Translations under genes and position numbers: made by a program
Shown: positions 44,850 through 55,917 of the stretch, piece by piece
How positions within the stretch are numbered: position 1 is the first letter of the stretch
Layout of the letters: each line of letters starts with the position of its first letter
The notes under the pieces: generated by a model
Told to the model about the DNA's origin: nothing
What the model saw: the letters and a program-made list of their open reading frames with translations, nothing else
The model's database searches: none
NCBI GenBank assembly: GCA_037157565.1
Contig: JAZHRO010000013.1
Location: 79,229,501-79,293,500 of the forward strand
Reading direction: 5' to 3'
Origin: Thalassia testudinum
Lineage: Eukaryota > Streptophyta > Magnoliopsida > Alismatales > Hydrocharitaceae
DNA: 64,000 nucleotides

Positions 44850-46494
44850 CGCCGTGGTCTACGGAATAATATACGTATCGATCGAGATACCTGCTAATTT
44901 GCTTGCATCGTGCATGTTGTTTACTCTTGTCTTGTTACCTTTCAAGATTCGATGCAATTATCCAAGATATGAATTTTCGTTTGGTGGACGCTTACGGTGG
45001 TTGTTGGGTGTGCGTACAGATTAAAAATCGTGAATTTCTGCACTTTATATGCATGGTTTAGGATAGATGAGAAAACAAATTCAACACACACGGGTCAAGA
45101 CAACGGCACCTTGAAGTAGGGCCATGACTTCTTGCCACCGGATAACGATTAATCAGCAGTCGGGAATGCATGGCAACTAATTAAAATAGGACCTGAGTTG
45201 AAAAATATATAAATTAGCCTAAAAAGTTAATATGAAGTAGCGTGAATATGACTTTGATTTATGTCTTACGTAAAAATGTGTTGATATATACAGTGATTTT
45301 ATCATGGTTAAAATTAGTAATAAATTACTTTCATATGAGTGTAAATTATTTAAATTATCTTTGAAATTACTTTACATTAGCGTAAAATTACTTTACATGG
45401 GTGTAATCCTATTTTGTACCTTTGTAAAATCACTCTGTATCTTTAAAATAATTTTACATGGGTATAAAGTTAGATTACACCGGTGAATCTTACTTTAAAT
45501 TACTTTACATTGGTTTAAAATTAAATTTCAAGTATTTTTTTACCTATTACAAGTTATTTTACACATCAAAGGTGATCTTTCATCTTAGGATTTAGAATTT
45601 AATCTTTAGTGTTATCCTAAATCCTATATCCTAAACCCTCAAGTGAAAAATCACATTTTAAAGGAAAAATCATTTTCCATACGTGAAATTAATTTCTATA
45701 AACCTAAATCCTAAATATTAAATCCTAAACTCATAAGTTAAAATCACTTTACATGGATGTAAAATCACTTTATATATGTGAAACTACCATTGGAATAATT
45801 TTACATCGATGCAAAATAAGATTTCACCAGTGTAAAAATACTTTAAAATAATTTATCACCAGTGTAAAATAATTTATTACTAATACAAAATTATTTATCG
45901 CTTATATATTTTAGCTTAAAGTGATGTCATAATTTTATAAATACGATGAGAATCACTGTATAACAAATCTTATATTATTTTATTTTTTTATATTAAATAT
46001 CAATTATGAGATAAAACTACATTCTTAACATTGTGAGACACAAAAAATAGTACTCACATATTTCCTAGCATCACTTTCCACGTCACAACATGTATTTATC
46101 TACTTTTTAGCTTAAAATAATACACAAAGAAAAGTAGGGGGCCAAATTAACTATATAGACCTTGAAATTAATTTGAAGCCATAACAAATTCCCTATTCTG
46201 TCGACTAGCTATTTAACGCAGAACGTCGAAGTGCTTCAATTGTGTAATGTAGATCACATCCCACCATTGCTTTAATCCCTTGTGTGATATATATGATGGC
46301 TTACCTTTCTTTTCCTTCGTGGTGGCGTGCCAGATGTAGGTGTTGTGGAGGGCCACCACTGTGAACATAAAAAATGGTTCGAAGATTCGCACACCTGCAG
46401 GAAGGAATGCAAACATTACTGCAAAAGCAAGGGCTGCAAAAAGTGGCGTTGCGACGGTAGAAAGTGCTGCTGCAAACGCTGCAACCATCCATGA
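44590..46494 (+). CDS. Secreted cysteine-rich defensin-like peptide, 74 residues, two exons
   Basis: Exon 1 (44590-44653) encodes a signal peptide: MAIKTST, then a hydrophobic core (IIFVLSFTLLFIAA). It ends at a GT donor in phase 1. Exon 2 (46334-46494) follows a CAG acceptor; the split codon becomes Asp22, and the frame ends at TGA 46492-46494. The mature part is basic (about 14 Lys/Arg against 7 Asp/Glu) and holds ten cysteines at 31, 43, 47, 51, 56, 61, 66, 67, 68 and 71. C47-x3-C51 with C66-x-C68 fits the cysteine-stabilised alpha-beta fold of plant defensins, and an intron after the signal peptide is typical of that family. The CCC triplet and the short loops between later cysteines are not. 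It may be secreted for defence or cell signalling. An upstream in-frame ATG at 44488 overlaps the TATA-like box and gives no signal peptide, so 44590 is preferred. A possible poly(A) signal is AATAAA at 46550. Confidence 0.8.
44812..44847. repeat. (AT)n microsatellite, 18 units
   Basis: Uninterrupted AT dinucleotides lie within the intron of the peptide gene. Confidence 0.95.
45327..45900. repeat. Cluster of imperfect TTTTACA-NNNN-TGTAAAA palindromes
   Basis: About twelve dispersed units of 18-22 bp share the form (A/C)TTTACAT-NGG-TGTAAAAT. Clear ones are at 45367, 45389, 45450, 45473, 45500, 45743, 45797, 45820 and 45850. Each is its own near-complement. They resemble subterminal repeats of a DNA transposon, but no terminal repeats were found around them. 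Confidence 0.7.
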
Positions 46495-46507
46495 AACTAG
46501 CAAGCTA

Positions 46508-46510
<3 letters not shown>

Positions 46511-46544
<34 letters not shown>
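46511..46544. repeat. (AT)n microsatellite, 17 units
   Basis: It lies 17 bp after the stop codon of the peptide gene, in the presumed 3' untranslated part and just before a possible poly(A) signal. Confidence 0.95.
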
Positions 46545-46547
<3 letters not shown>

Positions 46548-46555
46548 TAAATAAA

Positions 46556-49084
46556 TGTCGTCTTGCATCGACAAATTATTCTTGTGTAACAGGGTTATGC
46601 TTCGTGAGTATCTATATATTGATGATCACTGCATGTCATAGTCTTCAAAATTGGTCGATGAATATATCGTTCGGTTGCTGATCGAGGGCGGTGTTGTCAA
46701 TCAATCCAGCCACCTTCACGGATAAATAAAAGTCATGTATACATACGACATGTCTACCTTGTGCTGTGCATGTATGATTTAATTTTCTACATGTGATCTT
46801 AGTTTTCGACATGTAATTTCCATGATATATAAAAGTGTCTGGTTGTTGTATGAAAAGGTCCATACTATAATTGCTCCGGTTGGTATTTGATAATAATGCC
46901 TAAGGCTGATGTGATTTGCATTTTAATATGTATGGGATTTGCTTTCACACTTCGTATCATTTCTAGTTTTTTGACCAAGCTTTTACACTAGATTTGAGAA
47001 AAGTAATAAGATATCCACCCGATTGACAGGGCACTCTCCTGATTTTCCCTTGTAAATCCGAGCCTTCTCGTGGTGATACTTTGATTTCCACTATCTTTTT
47101 CAACATATTATTGTAAGGGCATTGATTCTTGTTAAAATCTTTCATACAATCCATACATGTTTTTGAGGATTTCCAACAACTTTTATGCGTTGGATCCTAC
47201 GAGTGCCCATGGTGATTTGTGATCATCTATATAAGAAAGTGTTTGTTGAAAGGCTGTTTATCTTGCTCATGCTCGAGGAAGTACCACTACATACCACTAT
47301 ACGATTTGATTCTTATCCCCTCAATTGAGTGGTGGTATATTGAAGGCAACCAAATAAATTGATGCATGGACAAAAAAATTGTAGAAGATAACAATAAGAG
47401 TTAAAGTCGAAAATCATATAGAATTAGGAGTATAGTTTCACATGAGCATAATGTGGTCAAGGAAATATTGCATATAATTATTACCATAATAATTATTTAT
47501 ATTAAGAATATATTATTATGATATATATATATATATGAATATGCTATTTATTAATTTTTTAAAATCATTATCATTAAAACATTGATAATGTATATATATT
47601 ATCTATATTCGGCAGAATAAAATGGATTTGAAGTATACGTTATTGGATTAAATGTTAAATGAAATATATGATTGTTTTAACTTTTGATGTTAACTTGGCA
47701 GATTATTTAATGTGACATAAATTTTTCCTTTTCATGTTGGTTTTGCCTTTGTTTGTTTTTGGCTATGAATTGTAGTGGCCTTTTTTTTTCTTTTATTGCT
47801 CTTGCTAAGCTACACGTCGTAGTTCTTTACTCTTTTTTCCTTTATATTAGATAAGCTTCATGTAGTCCTTTTGTTCCCCCTGTGTTTGACTGTCTATGGA
47901 GAGACAATTGATACTTCTAGCTGACCTTAATCCTTGGATCATACGTCTAACTAATTTTCAATTGCTGCTGAGCAATAAATATATAATAATCTTACACAAC
48001 ATATTTTATATAATTATGAAAGTCCAACGCATAGTTGATGCAAAATTCTAGAAAGAGAAGTCTTCCAGAAATATTTAAACATTGGCTTTCATTTTTGTAT
48101 TGATCAAGTTTATATCAGTTATTTTACCTAGGTAAATAGTTCCAAAAAAAAGGAATAAGCAAAAACAAAGAACAATAATTTAAAAAGTTCATAATTCAAA
48201 TTGGTAAATGCTATACAATGTTAGGATATAACTACCACTCTTATTAGAACATCCCCTGTAACTACAAAGGTATCTTAATGTAGTATTTGACTTGTTTTCC
48301 TTTGAATTGGCCTAAAAGGGGACTATGTCATCAAAATTTAATTCAAAAAGATATCAATCCTTCAATCAATCACCATGGGAAAGCTAGCATGCAACAATTA
48401 CGGGGTCAAACACAAACTTTAACCCATTCATTATCATTAGATACAAATGTCTCAACAAAAAACTCTAGATTCAATTACAGATCATTTGGCACACATTATA
48501 TTGTAACCTTAATCTTGTAATTTACATAGATCACCTTTGGTGGTTGGAGAAAGAGATATGAGCTATAGCATAAAGCTTGATCACAATTGAAGCTTGATTA
48601 TGATCATTGGAGCTCTGAAACACAAGAGCTTAGGGTTAGCAAAATGTTGAGGTCCTAGAAGTTTTTAAATTCGATTCCTTCCATACCTATTTATTTATAT
48701 ACTTTTGGGGGCATTAAATCTTCTTGTGAAAGCTTCTTCTTATGGAAATTTCTACCCAATCAACTTTGGACATCTATCTAGCCGTCGTTACTTTTAACTT
48801 GATTGATGTCGTTGTGTCTCTTAGCTAACATGGTAAATTTGTTACAATAAACTTGTTTGTGATAACATCTAGATTCATAGTATTTCAATCATGATACCTC
48901 CAAGAAATATACAATTTGGACCTCATGGGTCTATTTGTTAGAATCTTTAGTCTTTGGCTTATATAGACTTCTTGTTTCTTTGTATAAGCTAAGTATCCTA
49001 GCTGCTAATTTTAATCAACTTCTAAATTAAATCCCCCATCCCAATCAAATTTAGCCACTAATTTTAATCAACTTTTCACCATCC
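46556..49084. other. AT-rich intergenic DNA, nothing recognised
   Basis: It contains short TA runs (for example 47519-47537) but no supported frame, RNA gene or transposon end. Confidence 0.55.
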
Positions 49085-49288
49085 CTTATAAGAATAATCG
49101 ATGGCAAAAATATATTTGTCGTCGCTTAAGTAGCCGACGGTAAATATTAATGACCACTGTACGCCTATCGCTTTTTTCCAATTGATGTTAGGAGTACATG
49201 AATTCACTGTAGCTTATTTAAATAAGTGACAGTAAAAATATTTTTATCGTTGCTTTATCAAACCAACGGCCCCATTTTTCTAATAGTG
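49085..49288. mobile_element. CACTA-type terminal fragment
   Basis: The stretch ends CCATTTTTCTAATAGTG at 49288; its complement begins CACTATTAGAAAAATGG. Inside are short motifs of CACTA subterminal type (GTCGTCGCTTAAG, GCCGACGGTAAA, GTGACAGTAAAAA, ATCGTTGCTT) in both orientations. No matching left terminus was found. The terminus is related to, but not the same as, that at 42863. Confidence 0.5.
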
Positions 49289-49985
49289 CCTTTTTGAGTC
49301 ATCAAATATATATTTGAGTTAGTAAGTTTGTTCTTTAACCCAATAGTCTTCTCGTACTTTTCATGAGCCAGCTATTTAGCCATTAAAAACTACTCAGGAG
49401 ATGGCCTATTTTCTTGGACACATCTTACTTATCAAGTAGAGTTGATCCTTTCCCCAAAATGGCTGCTATGGCATAGTATGACTACTAGGATCGTGGTTTC
49501 ATTTTCTTAGACAAGAGTTGATCCTTTCACTCTTAAAAACTACTTAAATGTTTCCTTTGACCTTAAGATAATTGGTTCGTATTTTTTATACTTTATTATG
49601 TTATGTCCTTTCTCTCGCATGTGCTAGAGTACTTAGACTTTTGTCACTTCAGATCTTAGAGATCATCGAAGTATGCTAGTCGTTGTCACACTCAATTTAA
49701 AAATGCCTAACTTAACCTATTGATAAGGCAAGTAAGAGTCGATTCCTATGACGGGGTGGATTATGTTAGAACTTCCCTTTTATGATTTATTATACTGATT
49801 AGAGTTGAGATTCATTAATTTGAGCATGCATGAGACAATTTTACAAAATTAAGTAGAAATAAACAACACAATCATACTATGACACTTGTGATTTACTAGT
49901 CGTCAGATAGAGAAGTGGGGTTCTCCAGTCGGACATGTTTAGATAGGGAAGGTATTTCCTAATCACGAGGGATTTACTTGATTAT
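49289..49985. other. Intergenic DNA, nothing recognised
   Basis: This flanks the left end of element F. Neither a primer site nor coding sequence is visible; ATTAT at 49981-49985 would be the left copy of F's target duplication. Confidence 0.5.
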
Positions 49986-50187
49986 TGATATTCGCTGGAC
50001 GTGTTTGTGTAAAATCCGTTCGTTGTAGTGCACTTACAACATCAATTTTAAATAAAGAATTGGAGGTGAGTCCAAGTGTCGAATACAGGGAGGTAATAAT
50101 TAGATCAAATACTCACTTTCGTGTCACATAAATAAGTCGTTTGTGCTCTTGAAAATTGATTTGAGAAAATGAGAAAGAGAAAGAGAG

Positions 50188-50218
<31 letters not shown>

Positions 50219-52735
50219 AGGGTTAGAGAACCATATCAAACAATCTCTTATCAGATGTGTAATAAAACGTAATGTAGATGAATGCTTGAACAAAATCAAG
50301 ACATGAACTACACTACAAAATAAAATAACACTAAGACAAGGAAGAAGAACACGTCGAGATAGCCACAGCAATGGAGGGATTTCATCGACAGCTTGGCTGC
50401 TTTGGGACCTTGCTTGGAACTCTAGAAGGTGGTGGTATCTTGTGGGTGGAAGCTTTTTACAAGTGGGTGGGGTAGGACCCATTTTATAAGTGAGGAGTGA
50501 TGGGAACACGAATAGGTCTTATTAATATGGTGATATTATCGTTGAAATTAGCATAATGTGTTAACCTAAATTGAGTCTACACCAGTTTCGCAAAATTTTT
50601 AACCTAGCCTACTTGATTTTATCTTGGTCACTTTTAATCCCAAGGTTGATTTTAGGGAGGCGGGGATTAGGAGATCAAGGAGTTTCTATGCCTTTCCTAA
50701 AACGTATTTCTTCCTTGCTTTTATTATGTTTTTGGTTTTTCTACTTTTAAGATTTTTTTGTGATAATGTTGATTTTGAGGCACACCCATAAAAATGGAGT
50801 CCTTGGCCTTGAGCCAAATGGTCCTTGGCTTGAAGCTAACTTAGGGTTCCAAAATCGATCTTGTTACTCACAAGATCGAGTACTTGCAAGGCAAGAATTA
50901 TCTTCTCTCTTTTATACTTTTTTTCTTTGGTCTTTTTAATAGCAAGAAGTAAAAGATAAATGAATGCAGACTAAATTGCAAGGAAAGAAATGAAAAGAAA
51001 TATTTAGCTTAATATATATATGTATATATATATAGTTATATATTATATAAATAGGGGTGGGGGTGGAAATGGAGATGGAATGTAGCACGGTTTCAAGTTG
51101 GTCCATGTTTAGCAAGAAGTAACTAACAAGACTAAGTGCCGCATGGAGTGTAGAGCGGATGTGTGTGAGTGTGTGTGGAAGCACTTGCTTGGCACGAGTA
51201 TCAGGAAATATTGGTAACTGGTGCGAATATTTCCGTGATACGATGCATGGTGAAGGGGTGAGTGCATGAGTATGTAGGTAGTCGATGTGAGGTGAATGTG
51301 TGTATGGAAGAATGTGAATATGTGGATATATAAGTATATATGTATATATATAAGTAGCTATAACTATATAGATATATATATATATACATATGTATAGGAA
51401 TATATATATATTTATTTATGTATATATAGATATATAATGGTGAGAGTGTGTGAGTATATATATATATATTTATGTATGCGTGTCGGTGTGTGACTGTCTG
51501 TGAGTGTGTGTGTCAGGGTGTGTGTGGAGGGCACGCAGTGCAGGTGCTGAAGGAGCACCGCACTATGCGCAGAGGGGGAGAGACGCTACACACGCAGCAC
51601 ACAAAGTCTGCGCGCAGAGCCGTAGCGCACAAGGGCTGCATGCTAGGAAGGTGACGAGTTAAGACGTCTGGAGGCATCTCGCGTCATTTAACGAGTGGGC
51701 GTGGGCCGCTTTCACATGCGGGCGCACCAAGCGGTGAGGCGTGGGAGCAGCACACAGCGTATAAGGGCTGCGCAGCGCTGAAGGACGCACGGGTGTGCAG
51801 GCATGCGGGCACGTGGGTGCGGCGACTAGCTGGAGGCAATAGCATAGAGGAGAGAGAGCGCAGAACCACCGACTAAGTGAGAAATGAGGTGGTGGTTACA
51901 GTATCGTGCAGATTGTGATGAACAATGCGCTACAGTGTAGCGTGGGGAGCGGTGACTAGGTGGAGGCTGTGCGGCGGGTGGAGAAGCCACAGAGCACGCA
52001 TACACGCGCGGAAAGGGCAGCTGGGTTCTGTGCACACGCGCGGAGGTATGCGGAGGAGTGCGGAGGTGCAGGCTGAGCTTCAGATCTTGAAGCTCTGCAA
52101 CAATGGCGACGAGGGCGATGAAATGAAGAGAAACAAAACTAATAACGAAATAAGAAAACAAAGGCGAGTACGCAAATAAAAAAAAGAAACCACCACACCC
52201 ACTTGCTCACGAAGGAGCTGGGCGGTGGTGGAGCTCACAGTGGGGTCTTGAGACCACTATGAACTTCTCCAGCACACAGTGTGCCTCTTCTCAACTTGTG
52301 GGAAGAGGAACTGTATATGGAGAGGGAGAGGGAAAGAGAGTGGCCGGCGGGTGTGTGTGGTGTTGTGTGTGTTGTCTGAGGGTGGAGATGGGTGTGTCTG
52401 CTGGTGGAGGCCGGCTGCCACGGCAGGGGAGGGTGCATGAAGTTTTATAGGAGTGCATGCCTCTTGGCATGCTGCAGTAGGGTAGGGTGCATGGAGACAT
52501 GCACAGTAGCCATGGGATAAGCAAATGAAAATGGCATAATTGTAATGCAACACACAATGGAGATGTTAATTATAGAAGTGGATTGAATGGCCATTTATTC
52601 TCACTCTTTTCCCCTCTTTATAAATGCATGCAAGTACATATTTACAAATGCAAGTATGGCTACATAGGATGCATGGGTAATGCTAAGAAATAACATAAGA
52701 TGGCATATTTATTCGCGTAACTTACTATGCAATCA
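49986..52735 (-). repeat. 3' LTR of element F
   Basis: On the minus strand it starts TGATTGCATAG at 52735 directly after the polypurine tract. Near its end it has TACCTCCCTGTATTCGACAC and CACTACAACGAACGG, the same landmarks as in the other LTRs, and it ends near 49986 (AATATCA). A TATA box (TATAAAAC, minus) lies at 52450-52443. It includes GATA repeats (50186-50207), TA-rich runs (51000-51470), a GT-rich stretch (51430-51530) and a GC-rich stretch. Frames inside it are not supported. Confidence 0.75.
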
Positions 52736-54093
52736 TACCTCCATGCCTATCTTTTGCTAGTCCCTAGCAAAACATTTGTATCGTGTTTAGAAATGATTTT
52801 AAGGTAAAGATTTTTTTTTTTAAAGCAACATTAATGTGTTTATCAGTTGGATATTGTGAGAACCAATTGCAGAGAAGACTACCAGTACTCAAGTCTTACA
52901 TGATATAAACCATCTCTCGACTAACCTGGACTCCTGATATTTAAACCTCAAGTACGATTTCCAGGACTCAGAGGGTTTTGCCATACTCAACACCTAAGAG
53001 ATTATGATTTGTGCACAGTGAAGGATCAAGGCCGACCAGATGAACATTAAGGCTCAAGCCGAGGGTTTCACGAATTTTGAAATACATGTTGGTCCCAGCT
53101 TCAGCTCATGTCTTCGGATTAACCCTCAAAAAGATAATGGAAAAACTCAACCCCACTTTAATTATTTTTGTGGCTTAAAGACTATATGGTAGAACGGGGT
53201 ATTTGTAATGTGCCCTGAAAATACTTTAGGGGAGAAGAATTTACAAACATTTAGAAGATATATTGACTTATTCGTAAGATTTTTTTTTTGAAACAAGTGT
53301 TAGTATATCTCCTGCAACTTTATTTGGAAGAGCACACTTATTTGGTGGCTGAGTACTTTTTTGGTGGAAAGAGTTTCTCCTAAACAAAAGACTAAAGACT
53401 GGGATAAAAAGTCTACCTACGTGCATAGGTAAGGACTCCACCTTCCTTAATGAACACTAGGGTTGGATCTTGTGTTCACCTGGTCTTTCTCGATATGTGT
53501 AGTGTGAACCAAGATTGCTTAAACTCTCAAGTAGAGGCAAACCAACAAATCCTGTATTGGTGACTCAGGTACAAGAATATGTCTTAATTTAGGAGAGATT
53601 GTTATCTATCTTATCAATGCTTGAGTGAATTAAGCCAAGCTTGAGCGAGTCAAGCTTCTGTGGCCCGGAAAGTCTTCAAAGCAGAGGTTGAATATCCATA
53701 TGCACTTATTGTATTTTTGTTTCAGCTTTCAGATCATTGCTAAACACTTTACACACTTTTTTTTTTAGTCTATGTACATATTTATAGATGGATATGTATA
53801 ATGAATGCAGAAGCTACATGATACCCATATAATACCCAGATCCTATAGATGCCTATCCACCCCAAAAGGGTGGTTGGATGGTGGGTGGCAAAGTGAAGTG
53901 AAAAGTGACGAAGTGTGAAGTAAAGTGAAATGGAATTGTGTAGGCGAAAGTGGTGGAGAGTTGCTGGGGTGCCTCCCAACGGGGGCTGAATTTAACGTCC
54001 CCAGCTGGACTCATAGTGAGGCACGAAGTCAATTACCCTCCAGCAGGGCAACAGTTTAATCAACGGAGGCAGGTTTATGAGTAAGATAGGGTT
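52736..54093 (-). other. Element F 3' non-coding region and polypurine tract
   Basis: The purine tract on the minus strand (AGCAAAAGATAGGCATGGAGGTA) ends at 52736. The stretch at 53960-54030 (minus: CCAGCTGGGGACGTTAAATTC) resembles the region after integrase in other elements here. No frame is supported. Confidence 0.65.
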
Positions 54094-55917
54094 TTAACTA
54101 CTGTGCCTAGATCTGGGATCTTCAATTTCAACGGCCTTGTTGGGAAATGGTCTCGAGACCAAGTAGGGACCAGTCCATTTGGACTTTAATTTCCCTGGAA
54201 AGAATTTAAGCCGGGCATTGTAAAGCCAGACTTGTTGAGATGGCTCAAATTCCTTTTGCCGAATGTGGCTGTCGTGAAATGCCTTAGTGCGTTGTTTGAA
54301 AGTTAAGGTAGAATCATAGGCCTCATGACGGAGCTCTTCCAACTCCAGGAGTTGGAGTTTCCTTTCTTGACCACACAGGTCTAGGTCGAGGTTACATTGG
54401 CGAACTACACAATAAGCGCGGTGCTCCAGCTCAACGGGCAATTGACAAGGCTTCCCATAAACAATTCTATAAGGAGACATACCAAGGGGAGCCTTGAAGG
54501 CGATCTGATATGCCCAAAGTGCGTCAATTAGCTTGTCGGACCAATCCTTACGGTTAGGCTAAACCATTTTTTGGAGAATATGCTTGATTTGCCTGTTCGA
54601 CACCTCAGCCTGGCCGTTAGTTCGAGAATGGTATGGACATGAGATATGATGGTGGACTCCATATTTCCTCAGAAGTGCCCGAAAAGAAGCATGAGTAAAA
54701 TGACTTCCTCCATCAAAGATAATGGCTCGAGGGATCCCAAAGCGCGCAAAAATGTGGTCTTTGACAAATCGAGTAGATATGACATGGTCAGTATGGCACA
54801 TGGGAATAGCCTTGATCCATTTTGAGACATAGTCAACAGCAACGAGGATGTACTCAAAGCCGTTGGAAGGAGGAAAAGGACCCATGAAATCAATTCCCCA
54901 AATGTCAAAGATTTCAACAGCTAGGATGGGTTGCAAGGGCATCATGTCACGACGTGACATTGACCCTAACGACTGACACCAGGTGCACCATTTAGCATAA
55001 TTGTGTGCATCCTGGTGAAGGGAGGGCCAAAAGAAACCGCACTGCAACACCTCTGCTGTAGTTTTCCTCCCAAAGAAATGGCCTTCGCAGGCTTGATCGT
55101 GATAGAAGGAAAGCACACTAGGGACCTCACTATCAGGAATACAGTGACAGATGATCTAATCAGCACCTACTTGAAAAAGTAGTGGATTGTCCCAGAAATA
55201 ATGCTTTGCTTCTGCGATGAGATGCGCACACTAGTTTTTAGGCTAACCACGTGGAATGGAGCTAGAAGCAAGGTAATTGGCAATGTATGTATACCAAGGT
55301 CCACTTGCCACATTAATTGCTAGTAGGTGCTCATCGGGAAAAACCACGTTAATCGACAGGGTAAGTCCAATGTGGTCAGGGTACAGTCTCGAGAGATGAT
55401 CAGCAACAACATTCTAGGCTCCGACCTTATCGTGGATCTCAAGATCAAATTTTTGGAGCAAAAGGATCTAATGAATCAGTCTAGGCTTGGCATCCTTCTT
55501 GTGCATGAGATGACGAATGGCTGCGTGATCAGGGAATACAGTAACGTGCAAACCCAGAAGGTAAGAGTAGAATTTCTCCAACCCAAAGATGATCGTTAGT
55601 AGTTCGTTCTCAGTAGTCGTATAATTACGCTGGGCCTCGTCCAGTGTCTTACTGGCGTAGTACACCACAAAGGGGTGTCTATTGCGTCTTTGTCCCAGGA
55701 TGGCTCTAATTGCAAGGTCGAAAGCGTCACACATGAGTTCAAAGTCGAGGGACCAATCAGGTGGCTGGAGAACAGGGGCCTTGGTGACAGCATCACGCAG
55801 TTGCATGAATGCTCGTATACAGTCGGGGCCCATATCAAAGGGTACGTCGGTCGATAGGAGATGAGTTAAAGGTCTAGAAATCTTGGAGAAGTTTTTTAAG
55901 AATCTCCTATAGAAACA
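54094..55917 (-). pseudogene. RT end, RNase H and integrase of element F
   Basis: On the minus strand the sequence opens with the last reverse transcriptase segment (FYRRFLKNFSKISRPLTHLL). RNase H follows (MCDAFDLAIRAILGQ, where the usual DAS is DAF, then TENELLTIIFGLEKF and [20 protein letters not shown]). Integrase has the HHCC finger (YHDQACEGHFFG to CTWCQ), all three catalytic residues in [18 protein letters not shown] and GQAEVSNRQIK, and a C-terminal domain (GMSPYRIVYGKPCQLP). Nearly all of it is in one frame; the breaks are mostly single stop codons in place of Trp or similar residues, such as the TAG at about 54560 and others near 55160-55480. These fit C-to-T decay at methylated sites. 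The reverse transcriptase catalytic box is missing. Confidence 0.88.

Larger units (their letters stand above)
44654..46333 (+). other. Intron of the cysteine-rich peptide gene
   Basis: 1680 bp, GT to AG, AT-rich, with a pyrimidine tract (CTTTCTTTTCCTTCG) just before the acceptor. It contains a TA microsatellite and a cluster of imperfect palindromes (see separate entries). Confidence 0.75.
49986..55917 (-). mobile_element. Element F: 3' half of an Athila-like element
   Basis: On the minus strand this reads end of reverse transcriptase, RNase H, integrase (55917-54094), 3' non-coding region, polypurine tract and 3' LTR (52735-49986). The sequence right of 55917 is a different Athila-like 3' region, so the 5' half of F is missing. 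Confidence 0.8.

Noticed and set aside
45560..45735. Telomere-like CCTAAACCCT words in the intron of the peptide gene.
   Set aside because: Only a few degenerate units are scattered among AT-rich repeats, with no array of CCCTAAA.
49085..49288. Complete MITE.
   Set aside because: Only one terminus is recognisable; the left side around 49075 does not match as an inverted repeat.
50105..50509. Minus-strand frame of 134 residues with a hydrophobic stretch.
   Set aside because: It lies within the F LTR and its hydrophobic part is the translation of a GATA/GA microsatellite.
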